Source: Nostoc sphaeroides
Lineage (GTDB): Bacteria > Cyanobacteriota > Cyanobacteriia > Cyanobacteriales > Nostocaceae
Reading direction: 5' to 3'
Assembly (NCBI RefSeq): GCF_003443655.1
Contig: NZ_CP031941.1
Coordinates: 4,028,501-4,092,500 of the forward strand
Length of the DNA: 64,000 nt
Shown here: positions 17,738-26,943 of the stretch, piece by piece
Position numbering within the stretch: the first letter of the stretch is position 1
Layout: each line of letters begins with the position of its first letter
Notes under the pieces: generated by a model
Seen by the model: the letters and a program-made list of their open reading frames with translations, nothing else
Told to the model about the DNA's origin: nothing
Database searches by the model: none
Position numbers and translations under genes: made by a program

Positions 17738-18691
17738 ATGACAATGGGAAAACGAACTCAAGCCACAGCACTGGAAGTCCGGTTACTGCGGGAAGGTATT
17801 ATTGAATCCAGGCATATAGTCCAGGCTGTTGTATGCGACGAACGAGGACGGGTTCTAACCGTTGCCGGAAATTCTGAAACTGCTGCATTTATCCGTTCAG
17901 CGCTCAAACCATTTCAGGCACTCGCAGTCACCACCACAGGTACACTGGAACGCTATGACCTCAGCGATCGCGACTTAGCAATTATCACAAGTTCCCATAA
18001 AGGAAGAATAGATCAAGTCCGACAGGTATTTAACATCCTTTGGCGGGCTGATATTGACCCGACTGTACTCCAGTGTCCAATTCCTGAAGGTAAGCGGAGT
18101 AATTTGGAATACAATTGCTCTGGTAAACATGCGGGAATGTTAGCCGTTTGTCAGCAACGCCATTGGCCCTTAAATAACTACTTGGATCGCAAGCACCCAA
18201 TACAGCAGTTGATTTTGGGCAAAGTAGCAGAGTTGCTGCGAATGCCAGCAGCAGAATTTATCAGCGCTCATGATGACTGTGGCGCACCAACTTATCTGAT
18301 GCAACTCGGTCACATGGCATCTTTGTATGCACTGTTAGCCTCTAGTACCAACTTGGATATGGAGCGCATTGTCCGGGCGATGACTCACCACCCCGCGATG
18401 GTAGCAGGAGATGGAGAATTTGATACCGAACTCATGCGCTTAACTCCAGGAGAACTGGTCAGTAAAACTGGTGCCGAAGGAGTGCAGTGCATTGGTAGAC
18501 TCGGTGAAGGCTTGGGATTGGCAATCAAAGTCATGGATGGGGCAAAACGAGCAAAATACGCCGTTGCTATTCACTTACTCCAGCAAATGGGTTGGATTAG
18601 TCCCAGCGCCGCCGAAAGCCTCTGTGAAAAGTTTGTCACCTTAGGAAAATACAAGCGTTTAGAAGTAATTGGAGAATTATCATTTTTGTAG
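17738..18691 (+). CDS. L-asparaginase II family protein
   Basis: 317 residues from the ATG at 17738. An in-frame ATG at 17699 lies inside the CCAATGA repeat and would add 13 lysine-rich residues. The Asparaginase_II family signatures run in order: VVCDERGRVL, FIRSALKPFQALA, ITSSHKG, CPIPEGKRSNLEYNCSGKH, SAHDDCGAPTYLM, GEFDTELM and GELVSKTGAEGVQCIG. The family hydrolyses asparagine to aspartate and ammonia in the cytosol and is unrelated to the classical bacterial AnsA/AnsB fold. It stands alone, followed by the initiator tRNA gene. Confidence 0.9.
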   Translation: MTMGKRTQATALEVRLLREGIIESRHIVQAVVCDERGRVLTVAGNSETAAFIRSALKPFQALAVTTTGTLERYDLSDRDLAIITSSHKGRIDQVRQVFNILWRADIDPTVLQCPIPEGKRSNLEYNCSGKHAGMLAVCQQRHWPLNNYLDRKHPIQQLILGKVAELLRMPAAEFISAHDDCGAPTYLMQLGHMASLYALLASSTNLDMERIVRAMTHHPAMVAGDGEFDTELMRLTPGELVSKTGAEGVQCIGRLGEGLGLAIKVMDGAKRAKYAVAIHLLQQMGWISPSAAESLCEKFVTLGKYKRLEVIGELSFL

Positions 18692-18737
18692 TTGCCAAAC
18701 TCTTGACTATAGGTTATGATAAAAAGGTCAAGAGCGA

Positions 18738-18814
<77 letters not shown>

Positions 18815-18830
18815 AATAAAAGATAAAATA

Positions 18831-18870
18831 AAAACCCTACAATCGGTGAAGATTGAAGGGTTTTTGTTTT
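18831..18870 (+). terminator. Rho-independent terminator after tRNA-fMet
   Basis: AAACCCT and CAATC pair with GATTG and AGGGTTT around a short loop, followed by TTTTTGTTTT. It starts 17 bases after the tRNA CCA end. Confidence 0.85.
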
Positions 18871-18919
18871 ATTTTGATCTATTCTGGAAGAAATAGCCAT
18901 CTAAAAGGCGCGGAGAATC

Positions 18920-20377
18920 ATGGTTGTGAAGTTGCAGCGACCAATTTTAGTGGGAGGATTGGGACTGTCCTTTTCTCTATGGATGTTGGACAGTTGGCAC
19001 GATTCTATAGTGCAGGTGGGTGAGTTTGGTTTATTGAGTGCTTTAGCTGTAGGCGGTGGTTTGTGGTTATTCCAAAAAAATCGCCCAAAAGACAGTTTAC
19101 AGCAGCTAGATAGTATGGTAATCGATCGGGCGACTGTAGAAAGTGCGATCGCTAAAACTGAAACTGTAATTAACCAACTGGCACAAGAATCAGAAAACCA
19201 CACAGCATTAGAGACACTCAGAGAACAAGTTGCCCAATTGTTATTGGAGTTAGACAGACAAGAAATTAAAGTTGCTGTGACTGGCAGTAAATCCGTAGGT
19301 AAAAGCACTTTAATTAAAGTGTTAAAGGAAAATGTCGAGACACGAAATTTAGTGTCTTTACAAGAGACAGCACCTTTATTTAGAGAAGCGGGTGACAATT
19401 CAGATGCAGCTATTTTGGCAGAAGTAGCAAAATCTGATTTTGTTCTGTTCTTGACAAACGGTGATTTGACAGACTCAGAATTTCAAGCTTTACAGCAGCT
19501 AAAAGCAGCAAATCAGCCCACAATCGTGGTTTTGAACAAACAAGACCAGTATTTAGCCGATGAAAGCGCCAGCGTCTTGCTGTCATTAAAACAGCGGATG
19601 CAAGGAAATGTAGTTGCAACTGCGGCCTCTCCCATTCCTATCAAAGTCAGAAAGCATGAAGCTGATGGTTCTGTGCAAGAGTGGATGGAACAACCAGCAC
19701 CAGATATCCAGCAGTTAACACAGCAGTTGGGTGAAGTTTTGGTACAGCAGGGACAACGGCTAGTTTGGGTAACAACCATCAGAAAAGCCGGCTTGTTGAA
19801 AGCTGAGGCAAAAAACTGGTTGAATGGAACCAGACGCGATCGCGCCACCCCAATTATTGAACAATATCAATGGATAGCTGCTGCTGCTGCCTTTGCTAAC
19901 CCAGTCCCAGCCCTTGATATCCTAGCGACTGCGGCAATTAATGCTCAGATGGTAATGGATTTGGGTAATATCTATCAACAGAAATTTTCCGTAGAACAAG
20001 CACAAACCGTAGCTGGAACAATGGGAAGTTTGATGCTGAAACTGGGTTTAGTTGAACTTTCTACGAATGCTATTAGTACTGTTCTGAAAAGTAATGCCGT
20101 TACCTTTGTTGCTGGTGGCGTAGTGCAGGGAGTAAGTGCAGCTTATCTGACTAGAGTTGCAGGGTTAAGTCTAGTTGAGTATTTCCAACAGCAGGAAATA
20201 GCGATAGATTCTGGGACTGGTTTAAATTTGGAGAATTTGCGGCAAACTTTGCAAAAGGTATTTCAGCAAAATCAGCAGATTGGTTTTTTGCAGGGGTTTG
20301 TTAAGCAAAGCGTGAAGCGTTTGTTGCCAGAAGCACAGCAGGTTGAAGTAGTTGGTGTTCAGAAAGCGGTGGGATAA
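18920..20377 (+). CDS. GTP-binding protein with C-terminal DUF697 domain
   Basis: 485 residues. Two hydrophobic segments lie near the N-terminus (about 8-22 and 36-52). A P-loop GTPase domain follows (GSKSVGKST at 122-130; NKQD in IVVLNKQDQY). The C-terminal DUF697 region (about 310-460) has AAAAAFANPVPALDILATAA. Similar cyanobacterial proteins are annotated as YcjF/DUF697 GTPases. Their roles are unclear, but membrane association and stress or envelope functions are suspected. The region between P-loop and NKxD is degenerate for switch motifs. It is preceded by the tRNA terminator and is likely monocistronic. Confidence 0.82.
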   Translation: MVVKLQRPILVGGLGLSFSLWMLDSWHDSIVQVGEFGLLSALAVGGGLWLFQKNRPKDSLQQLDSMVIDRATVESAIAKTETVINQLAQESENHTALETLREQVAQLLLELDRQEIKVAVTGSKSVGKSTLIKVLKENVETRNLVSLQETAPLFREAGDNSDAAILAEVAKSDFVLFLTNGDLTDSEFQALQQLKAANQPTIVVLNKQDQYLADESASVLLSLKQRMQGNVVATAASPIPIKVRKHEADGSVQEWMEQPAPDIQQLTQQLGEVLVQQGQRLVWVTTIRKAGLLKAEAKNWLNGTRRDRATPIIEQYQWIAAAAAFANPVPALDILATAAINAQMVMDLGNIYQQKFSVEQAQTVAGTMGSLMLKLGLVELSTNAISTVLKSNAVTFVAGGVVQGVSAAYLTRVAGLSLVEYFQQQEIAIDSGTGLNLENLRQTLQKVFQQNQQIGFLQGFVKQSVKRLLPEAQQVEVVGVQKAVG

Positions 20378-20534
20378 TCTGATGCAGAAGATTACCAAAT
20401 TTTAGATTTTAGATTTTGGACTTCGACTGAGCGAAGTCGAACTATTTTGGATTGAATGATTCAAAGTCCAAAATCTAAACTTGGTTTTAATGCCTCAATT
20501 TTAATTGGGGATACAAACTAAATAAACATCTTTA

Positions 20535-20704
20535 GAGTACTCCAAGTAAAAAAATGCCCAATTGTCATTGCGAGCGTACCCCTCCGGGGAAGCAAGCTAC
20601 GCGCAGCGTCTCCAAGAGTTGCGAAGCAATCGCAAAGACTGGGATTGCTTCGTCGTTCCTCCTCGCAATGACGGGTTTTGGATCATTTATTTTTTGGAAC
20701 ACTC
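20535..20704. mobile_element. MITE-like element, GGGACTTCC family variant with nested palindrome (copy D)
   Basis: 170 bp with ends GAGTACTCCAAGTAAAAAAA (left) and GAGTGTTCCAAAAAATAAAT (right, complement), flanked by TTA on both sides. The A/T-rich end structure matches the elements at 11116, 32380 and 49613, but the outer bases differ. The interior is a second repeat at 20564-20672 whose ends are GTCATTGCGAG and its complement. Confidence 0.7.
20564..20672. repeat. Dispersed palindromic repeat GTCATTGCGAG...CTCGCAATGAC
   Basis: 109 bp whose 11-base ends are perfectly inverted, with inner inverted pieces GCGAAGCAATC / GATTGCTTCG. Such CATTGCGAG repeats are common in cyanobacterial intergenic DNA. 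An open frame across it (20554-20751) has no protein-like features. Confidence 0.8.
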
Positions 20705-20800
20705 TTATTGAAATAAAGATGATTCATCCGTGTGATCAATCTAAAATTTAAAATCCAAAATCTAAAATCCAAAATTAGCTGTAGGTAAACCTAAAATTTA

Positions 20801-20827
20801 CCCAAGCCTAATTTTTTAGGCTTGGGT
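20801..20827 (-). terminator. Terminator hairpin downstream of the STAS-sugar transferase gene
   Basis: CCCAAGCCTAA pairs perfectly with TTAGGCTTGGG around a 5-base T-rich loop, 59 bases after the minus-strand gene ends. On the minus strand it is followed by TAAATTTTA, a weak T-run. It could act in both directions. Confidence 0.65.
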
Positions 20828-20885
20828 GTATTTAACAATTATTGTGATTGGGAGTTAACAAAAAATTGTGAATAAGGGTAATTAG

Positions 20886-21935
20886 CTAAACAGCACCACT
20901 GTTTCTATTAAACAGAATAGCTATAGTTTTGAAAATTAGCTTTAAATCGTACACCAAACTCCAATTTTTTTGATACTGCAAATCTAGGCGAATTACATCT
21001 TCAAAACTACGGACTGTAGAACGCCCGTTTACTTGCCATTCGCCAGTCATACCGGGTTTTACATCTAAACGTTGCCACTCTGGTACTTCGTAGCGTTCCA
21101 CTTCATCGGGTGTAGGTGGTCGAGTACCTACTAAACTCATTTCTCCTTTAAGGACGTTCCAAAATTGGGGTAATTCATCAAGACTAGTTCGCCGTAACAA
21201 GCGCCCTATTCTGGTAATTCTGGGGTCATTCTCATTCTTGAAAAAAGCACCTTGTACTTGGTTTTGAACTTGGGATTTCTTCGCTTCTGCATCCACACAC
21301 ATAGAACGGAATTTCCAAATCTTAAACCGTTTCCCCATCCAACCACAACGGATTTGACTAAAGAAAATGGGCCCGGGATCATTAATTTGAATAGCGATCG
21401 CAATCGGAATAAATAAAACTCCTGTAATTAATAAACCGACCACAGACCCCACAATGTCTAACAACCGTTTCATCCAAGATGCCACAGAAGGGTGAGTAGT
21501 GGGTAACTGTTCTACTTTACGGGAAGTTGTCTTGCGATTATCTACTGAGTCTTCCTGTTTGATTAGCGGCTCATCATTTACAAGCTCTAAGGGAAAAACC
21601 TGATCTAATCCCGTGAGTTTTAGGACTGCCATTATTTGAGGTGTTACATTCCGCAGTGTTAATGTAATCCCTTGAGTCTGGGCATATTTAAAATTACTGA
21701 CCAGCGCACCTAAGCCACTACTATCCATAAAAGTAGTTTGGTGAAAGTCAATAATGATTTGCTTAGGATGTGAATTGGGCTGGATTAAGCTTTGGCAGGT
21801 TTGCTTAAAACCTAAGGCCTCCAGCACACTCAACCGCTTAGGCATCTGCACTATAGCCGTGTCGTTTAGGGAATTCACTGGAAAATCGACCTCTGTCGGT
21901 TGGCTAGTCATGAAGCTCTGCACTTTCGTTGCCAT
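20886..21935 (-). CDS. STAS domain - polyprenyl-phosphate sugar-1-phosphate transferase fusion
   Basis: 349 residues in two parts. Residues about 15-115 form a STAS domain like anti-sigma-factor antagonists, with the phosphorylatable serine region FMDSSGLGALV (S72/S73). Residues about 150-349 are a bacterial sugar transferase (WcaJ/PglC core): one N-terminal hydrophobic segment (about 158-182), KIWKFRSM, RITRIGRLLRRTSLDELPQ, GTRPPTPDEV and the conserved end KPGMTGEWQVNGRS. The catalytic half loads a hexose-1-phosphate onto undecaprenyl phosphate at the inner membrane, the first step of exopolysaccharide building. The STAS half suggests control by a partner-switching kinase or phosphatase; that is inference. 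No glycan genes are immediately adjacent. Confidence 0.88.
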   Translation of the reverse strand: MATKVQSFMTSQPTEVDFPVNSLNDTAIVQMPKRLSVLEALGFKQTCQSLIQPNSHPKQIIIDFHQTTFMDSSGLGALVSNFKYAQTQGITLTLRNVTPQIMAVLKLTGLDQVFPLELVNDEPLIKQEDSVDNRKTTSRKVEQLPTTHPSVASWMKRLLDIVGSVVGLLITGVLFIPIAIAIQINDPGPIFFSQIRCGWMGKRFKIWKFRSMCVDAEAKKSQVQNQVQGAFFKNENDPRITRIGRLLRRTSLDELPQFWNVLKGEMSLVGTRPPTPDEVERYEVPEWQRLDVKPGMTGEWQVNGRSTVRSFEDVIRLDLQYQKNWSLVYDLKLIFKTIAILFNRNSGAV

Positions 21936-22132
21936 GTATAATGTAATCTGCCAAACATTACTTTGTCCTAGAAAATTACCTAACCTAATATTGGAATCAG
22001 TAGTAATAAGGACTAATTCGATTTACGGGGGCTGAGATTGGAGATCGCTAGCGACGATTCACAATAGAACAAGAAGCCAAAAAACATCCTTGTTGTTGTG
22101 CCGACGCAGCGCGATCGCGTTGCTCTCATGAA

Positions 22133-22930
22133 ATGATTGCTAAAAATACGGTTACACCTACCGCACGCCTGATTGAAATCTTTTCTGCCATTCAAGGGGA
22201 AGGACTAAATGTAGGGACGCGTCAGATATTTATTCGTTTTGCTTTGTGTGATTTGCGCTGTCAATTTTGTGATAGTGCCCACACTTGGAATGCACCTGCT
22301 AGTTGTCGGATAGAGCGATCGCCTGGATTGCGCGACTTTGAAATCCACTCTAACCCTGTCTCTCTACCCATACTAACTGAATGGGTGGAACGACAAAATG
22401 TACCTTCTCTCCACGATAGCATTAGCTTAACTGGGGGCGAACCACTTCTTCATGCCCCATTTTTAATGCAGTTTCTACCCGAAGTGCGAGCCATAACTGG
22501 TCTACCTATATACTTAGAAACTGGCGGACATCGCCCAGAACAACTAGCGATGATTCTCCCTTACTTAGACTCTGTAGGTATGGATTTGAAATTGCCCAGT
22601 GTTAGCGGCGAAAGTCATTGGCAAGAACATGCGAAATTTCTCCAATTATGTCATGACTCATATTTAAATGTTTTTGTCAAGATAATTGTGTCTCAAAACA
22701 CAGATCCAGGCGAGTTGGAACGTTCAGCTTCGCTGGTGGCAGAGGTTAGTCCAGATATCTCAGTATTTTTACAACCTGTTACGCCTTTGCCAGTATCTGA
22801 ACAATTCTCCCCAATACCTGCGCTTGCCCCTACGCCTGATCAAGTTTTGACGTGGCAAGCTTTGATGAAGGGCTTTGTCAAGCATGTGCGTGTGATCCCT
22901 CAGACGCATAAAATGCTGAACCAGCTGTAA
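22133..22930 (+). CDS. queE: 7-carboxy-7-deazaguanine synthase QueE
   Basis: Radical SAM enzyme converting 6-carboxy-tetrahydropterin to 7-carboxy-7-deazaguanine in queuosine biosynthesis. 265 residues. The opening IEIFSAIQGEGLNVGTRQIF is diagnostic. The 4Fe-4S cysteines are C39, C43 and C46 (CDLRCQFC). SLTGGEPLLHA is the SAM-binding GGE motif, and GMDLKLPS lies in the barrel. It is monocistronic; upstream DNA carries HIP1 sites but no clear PreQ1 riboswitch that I can see. Confidence 0.93.
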   Translation: MIAKNTVTPTARLIEIFSAIQGEGLNVGTRQIFIRFALCDLRCQFCDSAHTWNAPASCRIERSPGLRDFEIHSNPVSLPILTEWVERQNVPSLHDSISLTGGEPLLHAPFLMQFLPEVRAITGLPIYLETGGHRPEQLAMILPYLDSVGMDLKLPSVSGESHWQEHAKFLQLCHDSYLNVFVKIIVSQNTDPGELERSASLVAEVSPDISVFLQPVTPLPVSEQFSPIPALAPTPDQVLTWQALMKGFVKHVRVIPQTHKMLNQL

Positions 22931-23070
22931 AAATTCTTGTAAAATTTGAGTTTGATAAAGATGTAGTCAAGAAAAAAGTAAGATTGTATGAAATCGTTAT
23001 TGGGCTGCTGTCTGCCTGATTAGCGGCAGCAGCCCCCTGAGTAGTCATTTCCAGTCGGAGGAACGAGGAC

Positions 23071-23129
23071 AGACGCGATTAATCGCGTCTCTACTCAATA
23101 TTCTTGTACAGACGCGATTAATCGCGTCT
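23071..23129. repeat. Two copies of the palindrome AGACGCGATTAATCGCGTCT
   Basis: Identical 20-base perfect palindromes at 23071-23090 and 23110-23129, each followed by CTACTC. Convergent genes (queE and the DUF3318 gene) flank them, so they may serve as a 3'-end hairpin pair. A third copy is at about 252-271. Confidence 0.9.
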
Positions 23130-23144
23130 CTACTCCTAACTAAA

Positions 23145-23789
23145 TTACAACCCGCCTTCGTCTGGAGTTTTGGATTTAGCTTTTGCCTTATTGGCACTGC
23201 GTTTGAGGGCAGAGAGCCTTGCTTCGTATTTCGACCGTTGGCGCTTACTAGGAGTATTGTCAATCAGGGTTTTTAAGGCGCTACCGAGACTCTTGTAGGC
23301 ATTGGGGAGGCTATAACCAAAACGAGTTGCCAAAGCGATCGCTTTCTCATCAGCATTGAGCAATTCTCTCAGTTGCTTTTCCCCACTATTCTTTTGGTAC
23401 AGTCGCCAGCCTGACACACCACAAAGCGACAAAGCTAACACCAGAAGCAATCCATCTTGTACCCACAATTCGCCTACAGCACCACCTAAACCGATGGCTA
23501 GTGCTGCCATTTCCCAACCATCTTTAGGAATTGTGTCATTTTGAACGCGAGCAACTTCATGCCAGAACAGCAGATTACGCTGATCCATTGCGAGGGCATC
23601 CCATTTCACCAAGTCAATTTGAATTTCTACCTGGTCTTTACCAATTTCTTCGCAACGAACCAGGGGTGGATTGACCTCAGTTGTGCCTTCAACCGTGACC
23701 CAGCTCTGTAATTCTGGCGGTAATAAGCCTTTCAACCGCCGTAGTTCACTCATTTCCGCTTTGGCAGAGGAGGTTGCATAGGATGTCAT
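23145..23789 (-). CDS. DUF3318 family protein
   Basis: 214 residues, a cyanobacterial family of unknown function. The N-terminal half has LRRLKGLLPPELQSWV and DQRNLLFWHEVARVQ. Two hydrophobic segments (about 95-125) suggest a membrane hairpin. Then comes LNADEKAIALATRFGYS, and a basic, lysine/serine-rich tail. A paralogue is at 59952-60557 with the same order of parts. The middle and C-terminal signatures resemble the H-E and E-x-D-x-x-A...GY motifs of M48 membrane peptidases but lack a complete HExxH, so peptidase activity is not claimed. Confidence 0.78.
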   Translation of the reverse strand: MTSYATSSAKAEMSELRRLKGLLPPELQSWVTVEGTTEVNPPLVRCEEIGKDQVEIQIDLVKWDALAMDQRNLLFWHEVARVQNDTIPKDGWEMAALAIGLGGAVGELWVQDGLLLVLALSLCGVSGWRLYQKNSGEKQLRELLNADEKAIALATRFGYSLPNAYKSLGSALKTLIDNTPSKRQRSKYEARLSALKRSANKAKAKSKTPDEGGL

Positions 23790-23866
23790 AATATCCAGCC
23801 CCAGAAAATTTCAGTATATAGTGAGGGTATCACTTTGGAGTATAGCGATTTAAGTGATGATCCGTC

Positions 23867-24169
23867 TCACTCGCTCTTAAAACTTCCTCGCTTTTTTCGC
23901 GCTTCCATTGCTTTTTCTAGCAAATCTAACAATCCTGGGGCTTCTTCTTGGATACTGAGTAACAGTCTTTCCCCAAGTTCTATATTCCCCGGATCAAAAC
24001 CTGTTGCCATCACTTCTTTCAGGCGAGGTATTGCGATACTATCCACAATCTGAATTAACCCACTCAGACAACGGTGAAATTGTTTTTCTGTGAGAATCGA
24101 GTCTTCTAGAGGAAACTCAATAATGGCACGGATTTCGCCATCGGATGGGTCATACTCCCATTGCAACAT
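23867..24169 (-). CDS. Conserved hypothetical protein
   Basis: 100 residues, MLQWEYDPSDGEIRAIIEFP at the start, then a largely alpha-helical acidic body (LLLSIQEEAPGLLDLLEKAM) and a short basic tail. No transmembrane segment or catalytic motif. I do not recognise a function. The reading frame has normal codon use for the region and an ATG start, and the protein looks like a small cyanobacterial conserved family. It is co-directional with the DUF3318 gene, 77 bases upstream of it. Confidence 0.6.
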   Translation of the reverse strand: MLQWEYDPSDGEIRAIIEFPLEDSILTEKQFHRCLSGLIQIVDSIAIPRLKEVMATGFDPGNIELGERLLLSIQEEAPGLLDLLEKAMEARKKRGSFKSE

Positions 24170-24833
24170 TTTGGTTTCCCAGGAAAGGCAAGCATTGTCT
24201 GTAGAATAGCTGCCTTGTGAGGGTGGTCTTGAATTCTGATAACGAACGTGGAGCAGTTGTTACCAGACCTAGTTTAACCTGCTAGGGGTAGTTGTTTAGG
24301 TTGGGGTGGCTACAAGCGATCGCATAGAAGTATGCAAGGGGATTGGGGATTGGGGATTGGGGATTGGGCATTAGCAAAAATATCCCAGTCACTAGTCCCC
24401 AGTCCCCAATCTCTAGGTGTTGGGCATTGAGGATAGGAAAAATAGATGATCGTTCGGCGCTGTGAATGATATTTTCTGAAAGACTCATGCTGATTATTAA
24501 ATAAACGAGAACCACTTTTTTCCAAATCTTAGGCAGTGAAGGATATAGCACTAACTCACCAAAATTTTAGTATTCTCTTATAGGTTTAATAAATGTATTG
24601 CTAGATCAAGTATCGTGACAGTATTTTCAATCAATTTTGGAAGCTGAAGTCAAGTTGAGATAGTTTTTGTAAGCATCTGAGGCTTTTGAAAAGATAAGTA
24701 AAATACTTCAACCACCGCTTTTAAAAGTGGATAAATATAGCACAAAGACTGGTAGAGTTTTATATTACAAGCTACAAATTGTTTTCACTAAATGATTGTA
24801 GTGAGCAATGGATTTTTGATTATCTAGTAAGTT
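24170..24833. other. Intergenic region, natF upstream
   Basis: 664 bases without a convincing gene. A GGGGATT heptamer array lies at about 24338-24368, and a partial inverted copy (AATCCCC-like CAGTCCCCAATC) at about 24390-24412. Minus-strand frames across it consist of repeat. The last 250 bases are AT-rich and should hold the natF promoter. I found no GTA-N8-TAC NtcA site by eye. Confidence 0.5.
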
Positions 24834-25919
24834 ATGAAGTTTATGCGTAACTCAGCTTTAATTCTAGCGATCGCACCTCTAGTATGCGCGATCGCTGCTT
24901 GTAGTGATTCAGGTCAAACAGCAAGTACATCAGGCACTCCAGGCAGTAATCCAGCAGCGCCAGCAACTCAAAATCGCTGGAATAACATTAAAAGACGTGC
25001 CCAGATAATTTGCGGTGTCAGTGGTGAAGTGCCAGGGTTTAGCTTTGTGGGAACCGATGGTAAATATAGCGGCATTGATGTGGATGTCTGTCGCGCGATC
25101 GCCGCAGCTTTATTTGACAACCCAGATGCAGTAGAATTTCGCAATCTCAATTCCAAAGAGCGGTTTACAGCTTTGCAAACTGGGGAAGTAGACGTTCTCA
25201 GCCGCAACACTACCTGGACACTTAGCCGTGATACCTCCGTAGGTCTAGAATTTGCACCTGTGGTCTTTTACGACGGACAAGCCATAATGGTTCGCAAAAA
25301 TAGCAATATTAAGTCCCTGGCAGACCTGAAGGATAAAGCAATCTGCGTTCAAACTGGTACGACTACCGAACAGAACTTAGCAGACCAAATGCGGAAAAGG
25401 GGCATCACTTACAAACCCGTTGTCTTTGAAGACGTTAACGTTGCCTTTGCTACCTATGCCGAAGGTCGTTGCGATGGCATTACGGCTGATCGATCAGCAT
25501 TAGTTTCGCGGGGGACAATTTTACCCAAACCAGAAGATAATGTGATTCTCAATGAAGTAATATCTTCAGAACCCCTTGCACCAGCAGTTGCTAAAGGAGA
25601 TGTTAAATGGGGAGATGCTGTTAAGTGGGTGGTTTATTCTCTAGTAAAAGCGGAAGAATTGGGCATTACTTCCCAGAATATAGGTCAGTTCGCTACTAGT
25701 ACTGATCCAGATGTTAAGCGATTTTTAGGAACCGAAGGCAACCTTGGCGAAGGACTCGGCTTAACAAACGACTTCGCAGCCAGAATAATTAAGCACGTTG
25801 GTAACTACGGCGAAATTTACGATCGCAACCTCGGCCCCAAGACAAAACTCAATTTAGCTCGTGGTCAAAATCAACTCTGGAGCAAAGGCGGACTGCTTTA
25901 TTCTCCCCCCTTCCGGTAG
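24834..25919 (+). CDS. natF: Amino-acid ABC transporter, periplasmic-binding lipoprotein (NatF)
   Basis: 361 residues. The signal peptide ends in a lipobox with C23 (AIAAC), so this is a membrane-tethered binding protein. The type-3 solute-binding fold has SGEVPGFSFVGTDGKYSGID, DVDVCRAIAAALF, NLNSKERFTALQTGEVDVL and YDGQAIMVRKNS. It belongs to the general L-amino-acid (AapJ/BztA) group. With two permeases and an ATPase downstream, it matches the N-II system of Anabaena (NatF-NatG-NatH with BgtA), which takes up acidic and neutral polar amino acids. The symbol is by homology and gene order. Confidence 0.9.
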   Translation: MKFMRNSALILAIAPLVCAIAACSDSGQTASTSGTPGSNPAAPATQNRWNNIKRRAQIICGVSGEVPGFSFVGTDGKYSGIDVDVCRAIAAALFDNPDAVEFRNLNSKERFTALQTGEVDVLSRNTTWTLSRDTSVGLEFAPVVFYDGQAIMVRKNSNIKSLADLKDKAICVQTGTTTEQNLADQMRKRGITYKPVVFEDVNVAFATYAEGRCDGITADRSALVSRGTILPKPEDNVILNEVISSEPLAPAVAKGDVKWGDAVKWVVYSLVKAEELGITSQNIGQFATSTDPDVKRFLGTEGNLGEGLGLTNDFAARIIKHVGNYGEIYDRNLGPKTKLNLARGQNQLWSKGGLLYSPPFR

Positions 25920-25920
25920 A

Positions 25921-26029
25921 AGAGGGCAGGGGGCAGGGGAGGCAGGGGAAGCAGGGGGAGTAGGGGAAGCAGGGGGAGTAGGGGGAGTAGGGGAAGAAGA
26001 ATTATTGACAAATGACAAATGACAAATGA
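25921..26029. repeat. GGGGAAGCAG-type and TGACAAA repeats before natG
   Basis: A purine-rich stretch of GGGAGTAGGGGAAGCAGG variants is followed by three TGACAAA heptamers (26006-26029). The last heptamer carries the ATG used as the natG start. Confidence 0.85.
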
Positions 26030-26943
26030 CTAATTCTATATGGCGTGATGTCCGTTTTTGGAGAATTGCTTTGCAATTAGTTGCCGTATTTTTAGCAGCA
26101 GTTGTAGTAGTAATACTGTGGGGCAATCTCCAGCGCAATTTGCGGCAATTGGGTATTCCGTTTGGATTTGATTTTCTTAAGCAACAAGCATCTTTTGATA
26201 TTGGCGAGACGCTGATTAGTTACAAACCCACTGATACATACAGTTATGCCTTGTGGGTGGGGTTAATTAACTCCTTGCGAGTGGCGATCGCAGGGATTTT
26301 TCTGACAACTATTGTCGGGATAAGTGCTGGGATTGCTCGACTTTCTGACAACTGGCTGGTGCGAAATATCGCAATGGTTTATGTAGAGGTTTTCCGCAAT
26401 ACGCCCTTACTGCTGCAATTGCTGTTTTGGTACTTTGCTGTTTTTCTCAGTTTCCCCAAAACAGAAAATAAGATATCTCTTTGGGGCTTTATTGGGATTA
26501 GTCAAAATGGCTTAGAACTTCCTTGGTTTAACCTATCACCAGAGTTTTCGACTTTGCTGTTGGGATTAACTTTTTACACAGGCGCGTTTATTGCGGAAAT
26601 TGTTCGAGGTGGGATTCAATCAGTACCGAAGGGACAATGGGAAGCAGCGCGATCGCTAGGATTAAAACCAGGGTTAGTTATGCGCCTGGTGGTTTTTCCC
26701 CAAGCTTTGCGGGTAATTATTCCACCGTTGACGAGTCAATATCTTAATTTGACGAAAAATACCAGTTTAGCGATCGCGATCGGCTATCCCGATATTTATT
26801 TTGTCGCCTCCACGACTTTTAACCAAACCGGGAAAGCCGTAGAAGTGATATTACTGATTATGTTCACCTATCTCACCCTGAGTTTGACTATCTCTGTAGT
26901 TATGAATTTATTCAATCGCAGCGTGCAAATTAAAGAGAGATGA
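26026..26943 (+). CDS. natG: Amino-acid ABC transporter permease NatG
   Basis: 305 residues, an inner-membrane permease of the His/Glu/Gln family. TM1 is at about 12-32. The main MetI-like domain runs from about 88 (NSLRVAIAGIFLTTIVGI) to the end. The cytoplasmic coupling helix is in EIVRGGIQSVPKGQWEAARS-LG. It pairs with NatH and BgtA. The ATG at 26026 sits in the last TGACAAA heptamer; the conserved protein begins immediately (IWRDVRFWRI), so the repeat supplies the start. Its stop overlaps the ATG of a repeat-encoded frame at 26940. Confidence 0.9.
   Translation: MTNSIWRDVRFWRIALQLVAVFLAAVVVVILWGNLQRNLRQLGIPFGFDFLKQQASFDIGETLISYKPTDTYSYALWVGLINSLRVAIAGIFLTTIVGISAGIARLSDNWLVRNIAMVYVEVFRNTPLLLQLLFWYFAVFLSFPKTENKISLWGFIGISQNGLELPWFNLSPEFSTLLLGLTFYTGAFIAEIVRGGIQSVPKGQWEAARSLGLKPGLVMRLVVFPQALRVIIPPLTSQYLNLTKNTSLAIAIGYPDIYFVASTTFNQTGKAVEVILLIMFTYLTLSLTISVVMNLFNRSVQIKER

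Noticed and set aside
20554-20751. 65-codon open frame
   Set aside because: It lies across the CATTGCGAG palindromic repeat and MITE-like ends; no protein-like pattern.
23045-23263. 72-codon minus-strand frame
   Set aside because: Overlaps the DUF3318 gene in another frame and reads through the two GACGCGATTAATCGCGTC palindromes.
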